Assembly: GCA_031363915.1 (NCBI GenBank)
Contig: JANLVI010000013.1
Location: forward strand, 156,276-220,275
Direction of reading: 5' to 3'
Source of the DNA: JANLVI01 sp031363915
GTDB taxonomy: Bacteria; Vulcanimicrobiota; Vulcanimicrobiia; Vulcanimicrobiales; Vulcanimicrobiaceae
Length of the DNA stretch: 64,000 nucleotides
Part shown: one piece after another, positions 43,589 to 51,881 of the stretch
Layout: every line of letters starts with the position of its first letter
How positions within the stretch are numbered: position 1 is the first letter of the stretch
Position numbers and translations under genes: made by a program
The notes under the pieces: generated by a model
What the model was told of the DNA's origin: nothing
Database searches by the model: none
Seen by the model: only the letters and a program-made list of their open reading frames with translations

Positions 43589-44688
43589 TTAATTTTTTTC
43601 CCCGCTATCTGCACCGAGGGGCGGCGCCAATCCTCGCGGATACGGACGCGCACGCGCGCCTGCGCGTCATAGTAAAGTGCGTCGCGATCCTGCGGCGAGA
43701 GCCGGTCGAGCAGAATTTTTACCGGCCGGTATTGCGACCACTGCTCGTGCTGCCAAAAGAAGCGCGTGAGCTGCTCCGGCAGCTTCGAAAGATTGGGATA
43801 AGTCGAACCGATGCGCCCGTCGAGTTTGTTCGTAAGCCCCGCGATCGTAATTTCCACGGGTTGGTTGATCCGCAATTGCGATGCCGAGTTCGAATTGAAG
43901 TACGCCAGCACGTAAGCGCGCTTCGGCTCGAAGATCGTAAAGATCGGATTGCTCGGTTGCACGACGTCCTGCGGTCGGCCGACGCAATCCACGACGTAGC
44001 CGCTCACCGGCGCGGGCATCGGTTCGCTGCCGACACGCGTCGTAAGCGAGTGCGCGACACTCGAGAGTTGTTGATCTGAGGCGATCTTTGAGTTTTGCGA
44101 TTGCGAGACGCGTTGCACTTCTTGCAGAGCTCGGTGCCAAGCATCGTAGTCGCTTTTCGCGAGATAGACTGCCGACTGCCACTCGGTCTTCTTTGCGGCC
44201 CAATCGACGCGGGGGATTGCGTCGGCGCGATAGGCTTCATCGTAGGACTTGAACGTGGCGCCGAATTGCTGAGCGGTCAGGTCGCTGGACCGATACTTGT
44301 CCTGGAGCACACTCGCGGCTTCGCGCGCCGCTGCGACCTGCTGGTAGAGCGCGATTTTCGAGAGCTGCAGTTGCGAATCGCTTTGCAGATACTGCCGCTG
44401 ATAGTCGGCCTGGACGAGAAAGTTGCTCACCATTGCAAGGTTCTGGCCGGCCGTTACACGGTCGTTGCACTGGACGAGCAACCGGTCGATCCGTACCGTA
44501 TAGAGCGGAGTAACCGGCACGAGGTTGCCTTTGACCAGCGCGTCAGCGCTAACGAAGAAATAGCCGGGCAGAAAGACGTAGGCGATGCCAGCGATGAAGG
44601 CGAGCAGCAACAAAACACGCGCCCATGGAAAGGCGCGACGCGTCGAGGGAGTAAGCGATGTGGACCCTCGCCACGAGCGAAACCGCAT
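43585..44688 (-). CDS. HlyD-family periplasmic adaptor
   Basis: 367 residues. One transmembrane helix (about 24-45), then the first half of a lipoyl/barrel-sandwich domain (ALVKGNLVPVTPLYTVRIDRLLVQCNDRVTAGQNLAMV), a coiled-coil hairpin (about 95-210), the second barrel half (PMPAPVSGYVVDCVGRPQDVV), and a beta-barrel tail with RINQPVEITIAGLTNKLDGRIGS. This is the membrane-fusion-protein plan and also resembles Alg44-type polymer export subunits without PilZ. It is first in the leftward synthase operon. The probable outer-membrane partner is the TolC-like protein at 36795. Confidence 0.85.
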   Translation of the reverse strand: MRFRSWRGSTSLTPSTRRAFPWARVLLLLAFIAGIAYVFLPGYFFVSADALVKGNLVPVTPLYTVRIDRLLVQCNDRVTAGQNLAMVSNFLVQADYQRQYLQSDSQLQLSKIALYQQVAAAREAASVLQDKYRSSDLTAQQFGATFKSYDEAYRADAIPRVDWAAKKTEWQSAVYLAKSDYDAWHRALQEVQRVSQSQNSKIASDQQLSSVAHSLTTRVGSEPMPAPVSGYVVDCVGRPQDVVQPSNPIFTIFEPKRAYVLAYFNSNSASQLRINQPVEITIAGLTNKLDGRIGSTYPNLSKLPEQLTRFFWQHEQWSQYRPVKILLDRLSPQDRDALYYDAQARVRVRIREDWRRPSVQIAGKKIK

Positions 44689-45165
44689 GCAAAAGGACTC
44701 CAGAATGTGTGAGTCTCATTAATTTAACGGTCGGGACGCCGAACCCCGCTCGTTATCCCAGCATTAACACGGCGCCATTTTACGTCGTGTGTCGCGGTCC
44801 CAATCGGCAGGGAGAATCGTCCCCCTGTAGCCGGCCATTACACGGCGATTGCCGGATAACCGAACCGTCACCATTGAGCGTCGGTGTGCCCTGGTTGCTC
44901 CGCCTTGCCAGCCGAATGATCGATTCGCCGCTGGGAAATCCACTGCGTTCACGCTTGCCAAATAGGTAAAAAACTCTTGCAACTACAGCTTTACTGTGGC
45001 CGATAAAGTGTGATGCATCTCACCGCTGATGGACAGGGGAGAACATAGCTTCTCGCCAATTTTCTGGCTGCAGCCACCGGTTTTTACCGGCAGGCAACAA
45101 TGGGATTACTCCCAGCGATCACTTGTCGTGGCCGCGCGTCTTGGCACTGGAGAGACGATCACCTC
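44689..45165. promoter_or_regulatory. Divergent regulatory region between synthase operon and sulfotransferase gene
   Basis: 477 bases without a supportable gene. Both the leftward synthase operon and the rightward sulfotransferase gene must start here. A hairpin CCGGT-TTTT-ACCGG sits at about 45078-45091 in what would be the sulfotransferase leader. I compared the region with the class I c-di-GMP riboswitch layout and did not find its conserved segments. No clear sigma70 promoter was found. Confidence 0.4.
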
Positions 45166-45849
45166 ATGATACTTTCGATCCACGTACCCAAAGCTGCGGG
45201 AAACTCGTTTCGCGAAGCACTCATGTCAAGATTTGGCGAGCGTATTCTTCGCGATTACGGGGACTGGGCCGGCTTCGACGAGCCGACCGCGAACCTGCGC
45301 AGAATGCTGCGTACCGAAGCAATGCGCACGCGGCGCGACGAACTGCATCAAAACTACGATGTCATCCACGGACATTTTATCGCGGATAAGTATTTAGGTC
45401 TCTTTCCGGTTGAGGATTTTGTTGCGTTTTTCCGCGACCCGTACCAACAAGTGCTCGCGCATTATCACTTTTTGCGCCGCAATCCGCAGCGCGAACACCC
45501 CGAAGTCAAGGTTTTTCATGACGCTAAAATGAGCATTATGGAATACATCGAGTGGGATGCGTTCAGAAATTATCAGTCGCAGTTCTTAGGGAGCCTGTCG
45601 GTGGACGATCTCGCGTTTGTCGGCTTGTCCGCGCAATACGCGCAAAGCCTCGAACAGTTTAAGGCCGTCTTCGGGTACGATTTGGGCGAAGAGCGGTTTG
45701 AAAACGTGAATACCGAGATGCAGAGCGGCGAGTATCACGTCGACACCGACGTACGAGCTGCAATCGGCAAATACCGGGGAGCCGACCTCGAGTTGTACGC
45801 TCGGGCCCAGGAAACATTCAAGCGGCAAACGGCTGCTGTCGCTACGTGA
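45166..45849 (+). CDS. PAPS-dependent sulfotransferase family protein
   Basis: 227 residues from ATG 45166; an in-frame ATG at 45100 adds 22 residues that do not fit the family. The 5'-phosphosulfate loop is the very N-terminal SIHVPKAAGNSFREAL, and the 3'-phosphate element is FFRDPYQQVLAHYHFLRR, the layout of carbohydrate sulfotransferases (HxPKTAGTS and RDPxxRxxSxY). The last motif has A for the usual Ser. It would move sulfate from PAPS, made by the Cys proteins nearby, to a sugar. A four-base overlap couples it to a YDxE-family gene. Confidence 0.82.
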   Translation: MILSIHVPKAAGNSFREALMSRFGERILRDYGDWAGFDEPTANLRRMLRTEAMRTRRDELHQNYDVIHGHFIADKYLGLFPVEDFVAFFRDPYQQVLAHYHFLRRNPQREHPEVKVFHDAKMSIMEYIEWDAFRNYQSQFLGSLSVDDLAFVGLSAQYAQSLEQFKAVFGYDLGEERFENVNTEMQSGEYHVDTDVRAAIGKYRGADLELYARAQETFKRQTAAVAT

Positions 45850-46676
45850 CCTTCCGGCGTTCTGGAGCGGCCCTGGCGGCTGCTCTGTCGCTCTGCACCA
45901 CGGGAGCAGCTCAAACTCCCCCTGTCACACCACTGCGCTGGATCCTCAACGGTCCGGCGCTTTCTACTTTCGCAAGCGACCCGTTCGCACAGCGATTCTT
46001 CTCACACGCAAATCCGTTCGTCATCCAGCGCAAAGACGGCGCCGTTTCGCTTCCGCCCGAGTGGGGTGCACTGCCGGTGCGCACGTTCACAAGCTATGCG
46101 GCGATGCTCCGGGCTTTTGAATCCGGGGGCATCGGTTCCGACGTGAGCGCCGTGCTGTACGATAACGAAGCCTGGCAATTTACACCGCGCGCAGAGCAGG
46201 CCGATCCGGCCTCTTACACGCGTTCCGCCGCCCATCTTGCGCACACGCACGGCTTGCTCTTCATCGCGGCGCCCGCCGTCGATCTCACCCGTGCACTTGC
46301 CCCTGGACCTGAAAAACGCTACGACGCCTACCTTCGCCTCGGACTGGCGGCGGACGCCGCCCGGTATGCCGACGTCTACGAGATTCAAGCTCAAGGGTCC
46401 GAGCGCGACACGTACAAGTACGCGGCCTTTGTTAAGGCAGCCGCCGCGCAGGCTCGCGCAGCAAATCCAAAGGTCGTGGTTCTAGCTGGGATCAGCACGA
46501 ATCCGAGCGGCCAGCACGTGAGTGCCGACGACATCCTGCGCGGCATAGACGCCACCAGGAAAAGCCTCAACGGCTACTGGTTCAACGTGCCGATGCCCGG
46601 CCCGTACTGCCCCGCTTGCAATGACTTCCGCCCGGACATCGCGATCGAAGTTTTGCGCCGGCTGAACCCGCGATAA
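45846..46676 (+). CDS. Exported YDxE-family protein (paralogue 3)
   Basis: 276 residues from GTG 45846, signal peptide ending at TTGAAQ. It is more diverged than the two tandem paralogues, but the same landmarks occur in order: LRWILNGPALSTFASD, VLYDNEAWQFTPRAEQADP, LAHTHGLLFIAAPAVDL and ADVYEIQAQG. Conserved residues are therefore the Asp and Glu of YDxE and the Trp, as expected for an active or binding site. Translational coupling to the sulfotransferase is the strongest link of this family to the sulfated polymer. Confidence 0.72.
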   Translation: MTFRRSGAALAAALSLCTTGAAQTPPVTPLRWILNGPALSTFASDPFAQRFFSHANPFVIQRKDGAVSLPPEWGALPVRTFTSYAAMLRAFESGGIGSDVSAVLYDNEAWQFTPRAEQADPASYTRSAAHLAHTHGLLFIAAPAVDLTRALAPGPEKRYDAYLRLGLAADAARYADVYEIQAQGSERDTYKYAAFVKAAAAQARAANPKVVVLAGISTNPSGQHVSADDILRGIDATRKSLNGYWFNVPMPGPYCPACNDFRPDIAIEVLRRLNPR

Positions 46677-46683
46677 AAAGAGA

Positions 46684-46709
46684 AGAGCGTCGATTTAACT
46701 CGACGCTCT
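46684..46709. terminator. Terminator between convergent genes
   Basis: AGAGCGTCGA at 46684-46693 pairs with TCGACGCTCT at 46700-46709. On the minus strand the stem is followed by a T-rich tail (CTTTTTATC), so it best serves the leftward lipoprotein gene, but it also closes the rightward pair. Confidence 0.78.
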
Positions 46710-46744
46710 CTGCGGTTGCTGCAACGGGCTCCCCTAGCGCGCGG

Positions 46745-47920
46745 CTACCATGCTCCCGGGAAGCTCACCGGGCCGTTGATATTGTAGTCGCTGCTGTTGT
46801 TGGCCGCGATCGGCACTGCTCCGAAAGCGACGGTATCGCACGTGGACCCAGCGTCGCTTTCTTGCTTGAACAACGTATTTCCTGAAGAGTCCTCAAGTTT
46901 CATCATCCAGAGGGTGTTGTTCAGGACGTTGCTCCAGCAGTCAACGCCTACCCACGTTTGCCCCACGGGAATTTGGGCTTGGGTTCCGTTAGCGTCCGCA
47001 CGACCATGAATGCTTCCGTCCGGAGCGTTGTACCAACGAGCTACGGCCTGAACGTTCGAGGTCAAGTTGCCCGGGTTCGAGGGGCAGACCAAGACCAGAT
47101 CGCTGCCGTATTGCAGATAGCCACCGACACCCGGCTCGCCGACGTGCGTGTACGAGCCATTATACGGCTTGTGAACGCTTGTGCCAAAGGGCGTGAAGTT
47201 GGTGAAGGAAATCGCTAGGGTCCGCTTCAGACCCTGGCCCGGTTTGGAAGAGTCATGGGTGGCGGTAACGATCATTCCGACTTGGCCGAGCGCGGCAGTT
47301 TTCGGATAGACGACGGCAAGCGCGCTGTAGTCGAAAGTCATGTTGGCATTTCTCGTAGTCACGCCGCCCGAAGACGAAATGGCCATCGTGCCCGAATAAA
47401 CCTTGTTGAACGCGCTGCCGTGCATGGCCATATCCATCTCAAAGGTGAAGTTGCCGGGAGCGGTCTTCGTGATTGTCAGCTTTCGGTCGACGCCGTTGAC
47501 CGTATCCGTCCACTGGTGCGACGTGGTAGTGGCCGAGGTCGGAACGCCGGCGATCAGCGCCTGCACGTGGGACAAGAGCATGTTCGTGTGCATGTTCTGC
47601 GTCATTACGAGGTTGTGAGTCGTCGTGAACAGGAACGGATGGCAGGCTCCGGTCGGCGAATCTGCTCGGACGGCAACCGACTCCGCGCTCACAGCCGCCG
47701 ATTGCGACACCGATGGCGGGGTCGCATCGCTGCTGAGAATTTGCATCGAAACGTCGTTAAACGACGGTGCCGCCTGCAGGAACTCGTCCTGCAGGGTACC
47801 GCCGCTGCCAGCTCCAGGGGTGGCCGGGAGCGACGAGGACACGCTTCCCCCCCCGCCTCCACCGCAGCCAGCGAGCGCAAGCGCAAAAATAAAAGCACAA
47901 CTAACTAGGGGAACCTTCAT
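46745..47920 (-). CDS. Gly-linker lipoprotein, unknown
   Basis: 391 residues from ATG 47920. The lipobox ALALAGC is followed by a run of six Gly, then Ser/Pro-rich sequence. The mature part is beta-rich and Ser/Thr/Asn-rich (KLTITKTAPGNFTFEMDM, MFGT-like YSGTMAISSSGGV) with scattered Cys pairs (ACHPF, VGVDCWSN, GSTCDTV). I do not recognise the family; it looks like a large surface lipoprotein. About 35 bases upstream of the start codon the leader could form a G6/C6 hairpin (47955-47981). Confidence 0.72.
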   Translation of the reverse strand: MKVPLVSCAFIFALALAGCGGGGGGSVSSSLPATPGAGSGGTLQDEFLQAAPSFNDVSMQILSSDATPPSVSQSAAVSAESVAVRADSPTGACHPFLFTTTHNLVMTQNMHTNMLLSHVQALIAGVPTSATTTSHQWTDTVNGVDRKLTITKTAPGNFTFEMDMAMHGSAFNKVYSGTMAISSSGGVTTRNANMTFDYSALAVVYPKTAALGQVGMIVTATHDSSKPGQGLKRTLAISFTNFTPFGTSVHKPYNGSYTHVGEPGVGGYLQYGSDLVLVCPSNPGNLTSNVQAVARWYNAPDGSIHGRADANGTQAQIPVGQTWVGVDCWSNVLNNTLWMMKLEDSSGNTLFKQESDAGSTCDTVAFGAVPIAANNSSDYNINGPVSFPGAW

Positions 47921-48196
47921 TGCAGCATCTCTCATCAGCTTCAGGGATAACGTAAGGGGGCTCCTGTTTGCATTCCCCCCCTCAAGACACTAACCTGCTA
48001 CTTTTTGTCAAAAACCTTACGGCGTTTTAGGGACGAGCGATTAAAGGCCGGATTAACGGGGATTACGGCCGCGTTTGAGCTGGATCACACATCCGGCAGA
48101 AACGGGTTTTAAGGCACTTCCACGGCCGAACACTTCATCATACGAGCAGGCGATGTTACTCGCCGGAGTTTCGACCAAAACAAGAGGTGCATACCC

Positions 48197-49348
48197 ATGG
48201 CTCTCCGTGTCGTTGCCCTATTTTGTGCTTCCCTTTTCGAGGTGTCGTGCAGCTTCCACGGAGGTTCGCCAATACCGCCGACCGCTATGCCGCACTCGCT
48301 ATCCGCCTTCGCTTTCGATACGGCGCTCGCGTCGTCTGCGACAATCATTCCATCCACGCTACCGATCATCACCGATACAAATCCCTCAACGGCCGGAGTG
48401 TTTCTCGGAGAGGTGTGTGACGACACCGCGGTCGTTTCATGCCCCAACTTTGCGAGCACGTTTCGCCACAGCCTCTCATTCGGAGTCGTGTACGCAAACT
48501 GGGACGACGACATCGGAACGTACGTTGCGCGCCGGCAAATTTCAGCGTGGCCCGCCTTGGGAATCACGCCGCTCATTACGTGGCAACCGGAGTCGGCGAT
48601 GACGCCGATCACGTACGCCGCAATCAATAGCGGTGCTTACGACGCATACATAAAAACCACCGCCGACGAGATTGCGGCCCTGGGTTTTACGATCTTTCTG
48701 CGCCCGTTTCACGAGTTCAACGGGCGGTGGTATCCGTGGGGACTTGCAAACCAGGGTGCCAGCACAGCAGCCGACGCGGACTTTATTGCAGCGTGGAAGC
48801 GGATGGTCGGGATTTTCCGAACGGAGCATGCTACGAACGTGAAGTTCGTGTGGTGCTTTGCAACCAACAGCGTTCCGTCGGAAAAGCAAAACCCGTGGAA
48901 CAGCCCCACCGTCGCGTATCCCGGAGACGCGTTCGTTGACTGGATCGCTTTCGATATGTATAACCGCGGCAGCTCAACTGGACTTCCGTGGGTTTCTTTC
49001 GATACCGTGGTCGCGCCGTCGTACCAAAAGGCGCTCGTTATCTCGAGTGCCAAGCCGGTGATGATTGCCGAGTTGGCCAGCAATGAATACGGTGACGGCG
49101 GCGCGGCCAAAGCCGCATGGATCGCACAAATGCTCGCCGATCTTAAATCGCCGACGGCATCCGACAACTATTCGCATCTTCGCGCACTAGCTTGGTTCGA
49201 TTCAAATTTGCGCGGATACACGTACGACCTGGCATCGTCGCAGGCCGTTTACGACGAGTGGGTCACCGCGACGCGATCGCTCGGCCCGGGGGGCATTCTA
49301 AACTTCCGCGGCAACGCGACCGCCTTTAACGCCGTCACTTCTCCGTAG
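48197..49348 (+). CDS. GH26 endo-glycosidase-like protein D, canonical active site
   Basis: 383 residues with AGAGGTG upstream. The N-terminus ends at EVSC, a possible lipobox. Unlike copies A-C it keeps the textbook GH26 acid/base motif LRPFHEFNGRWYPWG (H172, E173), then AWKRMVGIFRTEHATNVKFVW, YPGDAFVDWIAFDMYN and the nucleophile E292 in PVMIAELASNEYG. This copy should be catalytically competent, acting on beta-mannan-, lichenan- or xylan-like chains. It overlaps the convergent cysC gene by 51 bases. Confidence 0.87.
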   Translation: MALRVVALFCASLFEVSCSFHGGSPIPPTAMPHSLSAFAFDTALASSATIIPSTLPIITDTNPSTAGVFLGEVCDDTAVVSCPNFASTFRHSLSFGVVYANWDDDIGTYVARRQISAWPALGITPLITWQPESAMTPITYAAINSGAYDAYIKTTADEIAALGFTIFLRPFHEFNGRWYPWGLANQGASTAADADFIAAWKRMVGIFRTEHATNVKFVWCFATNSVPSEKQNPWNSPTVAYPGDAFVDWIAFDMYNRGSSTGLPWVSFDTVVAPSYQKALVISSAKPVMIAELASNEYGDGGAAKAAWIAQMLADLKSPTASDNYSHLRALAWFDSNLRGYTYDLASSQAVYDEWVTATRSLGPGGILNFRGNATAFNAVTSP

Positions 49349-49867
49349 CGCGAACCCGCGTTCGTGCAGGTGTGAGAATATTTTCGCCACGCTTTCCTCA
49401 ACTGTCTCAAACTCGGTGTCGACGACGACATCCGGCGAGGCCGGCTCTTCGTAAGGATCCGAAATCCCCGTGAAGTGCTTAAGTTCGCCGCTCAGGGCAC
49501 GGTGATACAGGCCTTTGACGTCGCGTCGTGTGAGCTCGGTTATCGAACAGCGAACGTACACTTCGACGAAGTTGCCGATGCGTTCGCGCGCATCGTGACG
49601 CGACTGCGCGTACGGGGAAATGGCTCCGGTGAGAACCGCGACGCCGTTGCGCACGAGCAACGAAGCGACAAAAGCAATGCGGGCGATGTTCGTATCGCGG
49701 TCCGCGCGGCTGTAACCTAATCCTTTGGAGAGCAGCTTGCGAAATTCATCTCCGTCGAGCACTTCCACCGGCTGGTCCCGCAGTTGCAGTTCTCCGGCAA
49801 GCGCAAGCGCTATCGTACTCTTCCCCGCTCCGGAAAGCCCGGTCAACCAGACCGCAAATCCTTGCAC
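49298..49867 (-). CDS. cysC: Adenylylsulfate (APS) kinase
   Basis: 189 residues. P-loop WLTGLSGAGKST, then VLDGDEFRKLLSKGLGYSRADRDTNIARI and LKHFTGISDPYEEP, the three standard APS-kinase segments. It phosphorylates APS at the 3' position to PAPS. It duplicates the kinase domain already fused to CysN at 29443, suggesting a high demand for PAPS. The DNA at the 3' end is shared with the GH26 D gene on the other strand. Confidence 0.93.
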   Translation of the reverse strand: MQGFAVWLTGLSGAGKSTIALALAGELQLRDQPVEVLDGDEFRKLLSKGLGYSRADRDTNIARIAFVASLLVRNGVAVLTGAISPYAQSRHDARERIGNFVEVYVRCSITELTRRDVKGLYHRALSGELKHFTGISDPYEEPASPDVVVDTEFETVEESVAKIFSHLHERGFALRRSDGVKGGRVAAEV

Positions 49868-50819
49868 TCCTGCGTTCCTCCGCGTGTCAGCATTGTCTTA
49901 CCCTAGCAGTATACGAATTTTTCTGTCAAACAGGGAACCGGCATCCGGGCACCCAAGTCCGCGCGTAACAAGGAGGTCGCCTATGTGATGTTCCGGCAAG
50001 CCGTTATGAGCACGGCAACTCTTGCTTTTGACGCGACGCTGGCTGCGGCCAATGTTGCTGCCGCCGCCTCGATGAAGACAGCCGCCCAAATCAACCCCGT
50101 TCCCAAGCCGAGAGCGCACCAACTCACTCTTAGGGGTTACTCCCGCTCCTCTTATTTTTCACGGCAAGACGCTTCCAACAACCCGGGCGTTCGACACGTG
50201 TTCGGCGCGGACAAATGTAACTCCAATGAAACTCTAACGCCGTCAATCAAGCCAGCTGGAACCGCGGGGTACGTTTGCATCCCGATTATCGGTTTTCCGG
50301 CGGCGGTTTTGGGGCCGACGCGTCGTATTTTGTCGCAGATCTCTTTTAGGAGATCCTGTCGGAACGCGACGGCGCACCCAAGAGGCGCGAGTTGCGTGGC
50401 TCAAATTCCGAGGGCCACAAACCCAGACGATACGCTGCCCCGATATACGTTGAGTACTAGCTGCGAAACAAACATTTCGTACGGCGTTCGCAATGTCTGG
50501 CGGAAAGTCGGCATCGAAACCGTCTGCGTGCGGGGGGGGGGCAGACCCAGCGCACATCTCGCCCGCGGGCCTGAATCTCGAAGCGGCCGGCATGTGGCAG
50601 TTCGAGGGACGCGGCAGCTCGGCGTTTTCCGCGAGAAGCAGACCTTGACGGCCAGTTTCGTTTCCGTCCGGTCAAGACAGACCGGCCATAGCACGGACTC
50701 GTGATCCTTTACCGCCATGCGGACCGTAGGATGACAAATACCTACTTCTCGTACGGCGCGCCGCTGCTTGCGGGGTGCCCATCTTCAAATACAACCGCGC
50801 CATGCTGGAGTATCTTTAA
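49868..50819. other. 952-base stretch without a confident gene
   Basis: Several frames are open, including 239 codons from 49985 on the plus strand, but none has a recognisable domain, good codon character or ribosome site. A run of ten G residues lies near 50534. The first 100 bases should contain the cysC promoter (minus strand) and the last 100 that of the TSUP gene. I see decayed sequence, not a gene. Confidence 0.45.
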
Positions 50820-51599
50820 ATGAATATCGAACTGATTGCGATCGGGCTTGTCGTCGGAATTTTCGTCGGCATCTCCGGCGTCGGCGGAGGATCGATTATG
50901 ACGCCTTTGCTGATCCTCGTTCTCGGCATCAACCCGCTCGTTGCGGTGGGCACGGATTTGCTCTACAGCGTGCCGACGAAAATCTTGGGCGCGTTCGTTC
51001 ATATGCGGCAACGCACGATCGAGTGGAAAATCGTCCGGGAGCTGCTGTGGGGCGGAATCCCAGGAGTAGTGCTCGGCTTGATTGCACTGCTCACGATGCG
51101 GCACTACATGGATTTCGCAAGTGTTACCGCCATCATCAAACGCGCGGTTGGGATCGCTCTTTTTATCTCCGCGGGATTCTTGATGTACAGTTTAGTCGTC
51201 CGCAAAGCATCAAGCGTCGGTCGAGAAGCGAACTACGTTTCCGAACGCAAGACATCCGCGAGGCTGCTAGTCGGCGGAGGGGTCGTGGGGTTTGTCGTAG
51301 CGTTGACATCGATCGGAAGTGGCGCGATGACGCTACCGATCCTCCTGTTGATCGCACCTCATGTTGGAATTCGTCGATTAGTTGGCACTGATATTGTGTT
51401 TGCAGCGTTCCTGATTCCGCTAGCCGCGGCAGGCCACTGGTCTTTGGGAGACATAAATCTACCCGTGGCGCTCAACCTGTTGGTCGGCTCGCTGCCCGGC
51501 ATAACGATCGGAAGTAAACTCTGCAAAAAACTGCCGGAGGTCTGGTTGCGGCCGGCAATCTCTGCCGTTTTGGTCATTGCCGCGACACGCTTGGTTTGA
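50820..51599 (+). CDS. TSUP/TauE-SafE family anion transporter
   Basis: 259 residues, about eight hydrophobic helices in two repeats. The family signatures are LVVGIFVGISGVGGGSIMTPLLILVLG in helix 1 and VGTDLLYSVPTKILGAFVHMRQRTIEWKIV, repeated as LVGTDIVFAAFLIPLAAAGHW. TSUP proteins move sulfite, sulfate, sulfoacetate or related anions across the inner membrane. Next to sulfate-activation and sulfotransferase genes, supply of sulfate or removal of sulfite is likely; direction is not decidable. Confidence 0.88.
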   Translation: MNIELIAIGLVVGIFVGISGVGGGSIMTPLLILVLGINPLVAVGTDLLYSVPTKILGAFVHMRQRTIEWKIVRELLWGGIPGVVLGLIALLTMRHYMDFASVTAIIKRAVGIALFISAGFLMYSLVVRKASSVGREANYVSERKTSARLLVGGGVVGFVVALTSIGSGAMTLPILLLIAPHVGIRRLVGTDIVFAAFLIPLAAAGHWSLGDINLPVALNLLVGSLPGITIGSKLCKKLPEVWLRPAISAVLVIAATRLV

Positions 51600-51881
51600 T
51601 CCAATTACCGCATAGAACGACTGCACCGAGTCGTCGGCCCCCGCGTCCTCCTCATGACTCTTCTGTGGGAGTTTCTCGTCGGCGAAAACGCCGCGTACAA
51701 ATGCGCAAACCCGCTTGTGCCAGGCGCCCTCGTACTTCGCTCGTCATTTAGCTTTTTCACGGCAACTTGTTCAAAATACCGCGCCACGTGAAGGACGGCG
51801 ACCGCTTTGCGGCAAGATGACCCTCGTGGCAAACCTTGTAGACACGCATGTTGAGTCGAGGGGAGCGGCGAGGCGTTGAGT

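Noticed and set aside
44689..45165. Possible c-di-GMP (GEMM) riboswitch upstream of the synthase operon or sulfotransferase
   Set aside because: I looked for the conserved GEMM segments on both strands and did not find them; a covariance search would be decisive.
49985..50704. A 239-codon plus-strand frame in the gap after cysC
   Set aside because: Starts without a convincing ribosome site, crosses the G10 run and shows no domain or consistent coding character.
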